From positions 1-17,524 of the forward strand of contig QGUZ01000085.1 of NCBI GenBank assembly GCA_003242605.1: a stretch of 17,524 nt of DNA, read 5' to 3'. The stretch is from Actinomycetota bacterium. GTDB taxonomy: Bacteria > Actinomycetota > Actinomycetes > Streptosporangiales > Streptosporangiaceae. The notes below the pieces were generated by a model, which had not been told where the DNA came from, ran no database searches, and saw nothing but the letters and a program-made list of their open reading frames with translations. Positions 14,085 to 17,524 of the stretch are shown here, one piece after another (positions within the stretch are counted from its first letter, which is position 1; each line of letters starts with the position of its first letter). The translations under genes and the position numbers were made by a program.

Positions 14085-15442
14085 TTGACCTCCCGGCCCA
14101 GGTAGGCGCCGTGGTACTCCAGCCGGCGCTGCAGCTCCGGCACGTCGATGTCGGCGCAGTCCACGCCCGCGTCGAGGGCCATGCCCGCCGCCATGCCCGC
14201 CGCCTCGCCCATGGCAAAGCACGGCCCGGTCACCCGGGCGGCCGACTGGGCGTCGTGGGTCATCGACGCGCACCGGCCGGTGACGTACAGGTTGCGCACC
14301 TTCTGCGGCAGCAGCATGCGGAACGGCAGGTGGTTGAACCCGCGTGGGTTCTCGCCGCGCGGCCAGCGGAACTCGACCGTGCCCGCCACGTGGGCCTCCA
14401 CCGGCCAGCCGTTCACGCCGATCGTGTCCGGGAAGTCGACGCAGTCGCGCACGTCGTCCTCGGTGAGCATGTACCGCCCGATGATGCGGCGGGTCTCCCG
14501 GATGCCGATCTGCGGGGCGATGTCGACGATGTACGAGTTGCCGAAGCCCGGCGTGTTGTCGCGGATGAACGCGAACGCGTCGAACACCTGCCGGCGGCCC
14601 TGCAGCTCGCCACGGGTGAGCTGGTCGACGTCGGTGCCGTCGATCGCGCTGCCGTCCGGGTTGCTGAGCTGGGTGAGGTTCGCCCGCCACTCCAGCGGGT
14701 TGCGCTGCGGCCGCACGATCGGCTTCTTGCGCGGGAACTTGTGCGTGCCGGCCCGCTCCGCCTCCTCCATGAGCCGCTCGACGGTGCGCCACGGCTTCTC
14801 CCCGGCCGCGGCCGCGTCCACGCCGTTGATGCGGAACATCAGCGACGGGTAGAGCATGCCGTTGATGCCCGGCGACTTCTCGTACGGCACGCCCGCCCAC
14901 GCGGCCACGTCGCCGTCGCCGGAGGCGTCGATGAAGATCCGGCCGCGGACCGCGGCGCGGCCGGACTTCGACTCGATGAGCACCGCGTCGATCCGGTCCT
15001 CGTCGGCCATGACCACCCCGACCGCGAGGGCGTGGAAGAGGATGCGGGCGCCGTGGCCGGTGACCAGCTCGTCGGCGGCGAGCTTGTAGGCGGAGATGTC
15101 GAACGCCTGGGCCTGGATGCCGTCGTTGATGGTCAGGTGCGGCTTGGACAGGCCGTCGAGCTTCTCCAGCCGCTCGAGCAGCTCGTCGGCGAGGCCGTGG
15201 ATCACCCGGCGGTGCTCGCCGTACACCTTGGCGTGCAGGCCGCAGAACGTGCTGAGGCCGCCGGCGGTGCCCGCGCCGCCGAGGAAGCCGTAGCGTTCGA
15301 GCAGGATCACCGAGTGCCCGGTGCGGGCCGCGCTCGCCGCGGCCATGATGCCCGCCGGGCCGCCGCCCACCACGACGACGTCGAACTCCCCGTACACCGG
15401 GGTCTTACGGCTGGGCTCAATGATCACAGGGCGCTGTTCCAC
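14081..15442 (-). CDS. FAD-dependent oxidoreductase (FAD_oxidored family)
   Basis: Flavoprotein of 453 aa with an N-terminal Rossmann FAD-binding motif DVVVVGGGPAGIMAAASAAR (about 21-40), then LLERYGFLGGAGTAG, which is typical of the PF12831 group; later features are GRIFIDASGDGDVAAWAGVP (the second FAD contact), IVDIAPQIGIRETRRIIGRYML and, near the end, LYVTGRCASMTHDAQSAARVTGPCFAMGEAAG. Members oxidise or reduce varied small metabolites; the substrate is not known. No signal peptide or Cys-rich Fe-S domain is present. The GTG at 15442 follows GGAAAGGG. It starts 25 bases after the small CxxC gene and overlaps the dehydratase start by four bases. Codons are almost entirely G/C-ending, unlike the three genes upstream. 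Confidence 0.9.
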   Translation of the reverse strand: MEQRPVIIEPSRKTPVYGEFDVVVVGGGPAGIMAAASAARTGHSVILLERYGFLGGAGTAGGLSTFCGLHAKVYGEHRRVIHGLADELLERLEKLDGLSKPHLTINDGIQAQAFDISAYKLAADELVTGHGARILFHALAVGVVMADEDRIDAVLIESKSGRAAVRGRIFIDASGDGDVAAWAGVPYEKSPGINGMLYPSLMFRINGVDAAAAGEKPWRTVERLMEEAERAGTHKFPRKKPIVRPQRNPLEWRANLTQLSNPDGSAIDGTDVDQLTRGELQGRRQVFDAFAFIRDNTPGFGNSYIVDIAPQIGIRETRRIIGRYMLTEDDVRDCVDFPDTIGVNGWPVEAHVAGTVEFRWPRGENPRGFNHLPFRMLLPQKVRNLYVTGRCASMTHDAQSAARVTGPCFAMGEAAGMAAGMALDAGVDCADIDVPELQRRLEYHGAYLGREVK

Positions 15443-15467
15443 GGGGGGTTCCCTTTCCTTATGTATG

Positions 15468-15713
15468 TCAGTGGCCCGGGGTGTCCGCGGGCAGCTCGAT
15501 CCGATCCAGCGAATACGGCGTGCCGGCCAGCGCGTCGGAGATGATCGCCTGCATCACCGGCAGCGGCACCAGACAGTCGGCGCACGCATCCGGGCCGGCC
15601 TCGATGCGCACCACCACCTTGCCCTGGTCGTCGGCCTGCCAGCCCAGGCGGTAGCCGTCGGAGGCGAGCATCTCGGCAAACCGGCCAAGCGCCGTTTCGA
15701 GGGTCTGGGTCAT
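15468..15713 (-). CDS. Small CxxC protein of unknown function (NifU-like tail suspected)
   Basis: An 81-aa soluble protein. Pattern: a helical start (TQTLETALGRFAEMLASDG), strands around LGWQADDQGKVVVRIEAG, then C44 and C47 in PDACADCLVP, a helix (VMQAIISDALAG) and a final strand (LDRIELPAD). A strand, CxxC, helix, strand order is also seen in the C-terminal Fe-S scaffold domain of NifU, but overall identity is not obvious by eye, so this is only a suggestion. Its ATG at 15713 overlaps the stop of the 365-aa gene (ATGA), which implies coupled translation and probably equal amounts of the two proteins. Too short to assign an enzyme role. Confidence 0.75.
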   Translation of the reverse strand: MTQTLETALGRFAEMLASDGYRLGWQADDQGKVVVRIEAGPDACADCLVPLPVMQAIISDALAGTPYSLDRIELPADTPGH

Positions 15714-16807
15714 TTGACGTCCTTTACCGCTGCGATGGAGGGGGCATCGCCCCGCGGGCCGAAGGTCTCGATGATCGTCGACACCCCCGCGTTGTCGGCG
15801 CCGGCCACGGCGATCAAAATCGCCTCGGGGCTGTTGAGCGCCGGCACCCGCTCGGGGGTTGCGGAGGTGGAGGCGGTGTCGGGGATGGCGTCGGGGTGGT
15901 CGGAGGGCAGGCGCCAGCGGCTGAGCCGGGAGATGGCGTCCTTGCCCACCGCCTTCAGCTCGTCGCGGGTGTTGATGGCGTTGTCGTAGACAAAGCGGCG
16001 CACATCGGCCTTGGACCAGCCGTGGGCGGCAAACAGCTTGGCGTGCTCGGGGCCGAGCACGATCAGCACGCTGGTGGTCTCGTGGATCAGCGCGCCGGTG
16101 CGGCGGACGCTGTCGGCCAGGTCCCGGCCCAGCTGTTCGGGGATGCGGGTGTGGCGGGCCTCGATGTGCATGCATGAGCGGATGGTCAGCCCGGTCACCG
16201 CGCTGGTGTCTGGGTCGAGGCCGTGTTCGACGTGGAAGGGCTCCCAGGGGGAGTCTTCTTCGTTTTCGGCGATGCAGGCGCTGTATTTGCCGAAGGTGGC
16301 CTGGGTGGCCTGGTCCAGCTGGTGGGGGCGGACGCCGAAGACGTTGATGGCCGCAAGGCGGATCGCCCGGCCGATGGTGGCGTTGGCGCGAAAGCCGGAG
16401 CCGAAGACGTTGCCTTTGCTGTTGAGGCCGATGTGGTGGCGGATGGGGCCGTTGACCATCAGCAGGGGGGCGGTGCCGGTGGTCGACTGCCAGATGCCTT
16501 TTTTCGGGTAGGGCTCTTTGGCCAGCGCCTCCCAGCCGGCGAGCACGACGGGGAAGTATTGGGGCAGGCAGCCGGCCATGGCGGCGTTGATCGCGGCCAG
16601 GCGGACGGTCAGGTGGCGGTTGAGGTGCGGCATGACAAACAGCACCTCATCCGGATCGCGGGTGGTGGTGGCGAGGAATTCGGCCAGGTAGGACTCGGTG
16701 ACCGGGACGACGGGCAGGCCGTCGGTCCAGCCGTTGCGGTCGTAGTGTTCCATGGCCGCGCGGATGGCGGCGGCGTCGACGACCGGAGTGTCGGCCTTGG
16801 TGCTCAT
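15710..16807 (-). CDS. Conserved 365-aa protein encoded next to a UGSC-family protein, function unknown
   Basis: Soluble, no signal or membrane segment. Strong conserved-looking blocks are WTDGLPVVPVTESYLAEFL (about 27-45), INAAMAGCLPQYFPVVLAGW with C80 (about 73-92), STTGTAPLLMVNGPIRHHIG (108-127), NVFGSGFRANATIGRAIRLA (133-152) and KYSACIAENEEDSPWEPFHV (174-193). The Asn/Gly-rich NGPI, RANATIGRA and ENEEDSPWEP blocks look like an active-site core, and C80, C178 and C212 are candidate functional cysteines. The last ~70 residues are less ordered. I recall such proteins beside UGSC proteins but know no assigned activity. The ATG at 16807 has only a weak upstream purine run. The UGSC gene lies 94 bases upstream and the CxxC gene overlaps its stop. 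Codons are less G/C-biased than in the two downstream genes. Confidence 0.8.
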   Translation of the reverse strand: MSTKADTPVVDAAAIRAAMEHYDRNGWTDGLPVVPVTESYLAEFLATTTRDPDEVLFVMPHLNRHLTVRLAAINAAMAGCLPQYFPVVLAGWEALAKEPYPKKGIWQSTTGTAPLLMVNGPIRHHIGLNSKGNVFGSGFRANATIGRAIRLAAINVFGVRPHQLDQATQATFGKYSACIAENEEDSPWEPFHVEHGLDPDTSAVTGLTIRSCMHIEARHTRIPEQLGRDLADSVRRTGALIHETTSVLIVLGPEHAKLFAAHGWSKADVRRFVYDNAINTRDELKAVGKDAISRLSRWRLPSDHPDAIPDTASTSATPERVPALNSPEAILIAVAGADNAGVSTIIETFGPRGDAPSIAAVKDVK

Positions 16808-16901
16808 GATCGCTTGTGTGCCCTTGGGTGGTGGTCAGGGTTGGGTCGGGTGGTTTGAGGGGTGGGGTGCTGGATGGGGGCAAGGTCCCGTTGGGGTGGG
16901 G
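16808..16901 (-). other. C-rich, G-poor spacer between the UGSC and 365-aa genes
   Basis: On the transcribed (- strand) RNA the 94 bases are very rich in C and poor in G (runs such as CAGCACCCCACCCCTCAAAC). This composition is what Rho-utilisation sites look like, and it stands out from the G-rich surroundings. It holds no gene and only a weak ribosome site for the next gene. Possible meanings are a Rho-sensitive control point inside the operon, or simply an unstructured spacer. Confidence 0.35.
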
Positions 16902-17441
16902 TTAGCTTTCCAGGCCGAGGATGCGCTGGATGTCGGGCAGGACCTGTAGTACCCGCTGGCGGAGTTCGATCTCGTCGCAGCTGGCGATGGGGTGGCGGAC
17001 CGCGACGAATTCATAGCCGGCAAAGCCTTGCAGCTGGGCCATGGCGCGGCCGGAGACCAGGAATGAGTCGGAGACGATGGCGACGGCGGGGATGCCGGCG
17101 CGTTCGAGCATGATGCCGTCGGCGACGGTGGCGGCGCTGCAGGAGCCGCAGTCGCCGACGGCGGTGATGACCAGGTCGCATTCGGCGGTCAGCTTTGAGA
17201 GGACCTGCTCGCTCATGGGGGTGCCGAAGTAGTCTTTGGCGTATTCGCGCACGTCGGCGGGGCCGTGGCGGGTGGTGAGCTCGGTGGCGACGTGGCGCAG
17301 CAGGTTGGCGGCGTTGGGTTTGGTGTTGTCGAGCAGGCCGATGGTCAGGCCGCGGAGGGTGGTGGGTCGGGGGGCGAGGGTGGTGTCGGCGGTGTGGTCG
17401 GCGGTGCCGGTTGGGTCGAGCAGGTGTTCGAGTTCGGGCAT
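16902..17441 (-). CDS. UGSC-family protein, cysteine (CGSC) form
   Basis: A 179-aa member of the UGSC (seleno)protein family, named for a selenocysteine in the U-G-S-C motif of some members. Here the motif is ITAVGDCGSCSAATVADG with C98 and C101; C98 is encoded by TGC, so no selenocysteine machinery is needed. Other family marks are the start LLDPTG, GLTIGLLDNTKPNA (about 31-44), LERAGIPAVAIVSDSF, the GFAGYEFV turn and HPIASCDEIELRQRV. No signal peptide. The biochemical role of the family is not established; the CxxC motif suggests redox or thiol chemistry. The ATG at 17441 follows AGGAGG by eleven bases. It is first gene of the five-gene cluster. Codons such as CAA, TTT, TAT and GAA occur more often than in most genes of this window. 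Confidence 0.85.
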   Translation of the reverse strand: MPELEHLLDPTGTADHTADTTLAPRPTTLRGLTIGLLDNTKPNAANLLRHVATELTTRHGPADVREYAKDYFGTPMSEQVLSKLTAECDLVITAVGDCGSCSAATVADGIMLERAGIPAVAIVSDSFLVSGRAMAQLQGFAGYEFVAVRHPIASCDEIELRQRVLQVLPDIQRILGLES

Positions 17442-17488
17442 GTCCCCGGACGCCTCCTGGTGTGGGTCGTTGGGGGTGCTTGGTGGTC

Positions 17489-17517
17489 AGCTAAGCACGC
17501 CCCAGGATGGATGACAA
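17489..17517 (-). promoter_or_regulatory. Candidate promoter of the five-gene cluster
   Basis: On the - strand TTGTCA (17517-17512) and TTAGCT (17494-17489) are exactly 17 bases apart, about 50 bases before the UGSC start codon. The -35 matches the housekeeping consensus at five of six bases; the -10 match is fair. The window ends just upstream, so an operator further out cannot be seen. Confidence 0.45.
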
Positions 17518-17524
17518 GATTGTG

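Noticed and set aside
12969..14105. + strand frames opposite the dehydratase gene
   Set aside because: Antisense of a full-length IlvD-type enzyme with all three cluster cysteines.

Overview
The window is a high-GC stretch with strong G/C bias at third codon positions. It carries GTG and ATG starts, a tRNA gene without an encoded CCA end, a c-di-AMP (ydaO-type) riboswitch ahead of an RlpA-like cell-wall gene, and twin MprA/MprB-style signalling genes. This fits a chromosome segment of an actinomycete, probably in or near the Streptosporangiales; the genus cannot be fixed from the sequence alone.

Left part (1-6699, mostly + strand): the C-terminal part of an MFS transporter (CynX/NimT type), an unrecognised secreted basic protein, a secreted glycerophosphodiester phosphodiesterase, a convergent small membrane protein of the YvlD/phage-holin-4 family (- strand), a medium-chain NADP-dependent oxidoreductase, a 92-aa unknown protein, and an OmpR-family response regulator followed by its HisKA sensor kinase.

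Middle (6700-9980): RNA-rich and gene-poor. There is a cluster of three hairpins whose loops carry runs of C on the - strand (6C-RNA-like), then a well-conserved ydaO/yuaA c-di-AMP riboswitch followed by a 35-codon ORF and, about 400 bases downstream, an RlpA-like double-psi beta-barrel protein. About 1 kb of decayed-looking DNA follows, with a remnant of a HisKA_3 sensor kinase on the - strand. Next come tRNA-Lys(CTT) and a long perfect bidirectional terminator.

Right part (9982-17524, all - strand): two transcription units. The first is a CBS-domain protein followed by an ArsB/NhaD-type ion transporter. The second is a compact five-gene cluster read from right to left: UGSC-family (Cys form) protein, a 365-aa conserved protein of unknown function, an 81-aa CxxC protein, an FAD-dependent oxidoreductase, and an IlvD/Edd-type Fe-S dehydratase. 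Overlapping ATGA and GTGA junctions, a candidate promoter at the head and a strong hairpin after the last stop make it look like one operon. Its substrate is unknown, and it is the best candidate here for an undescribed metabolic system. The first three genes use visibly less G/C-biased codons than the last two, so the operon may be a mosaic.
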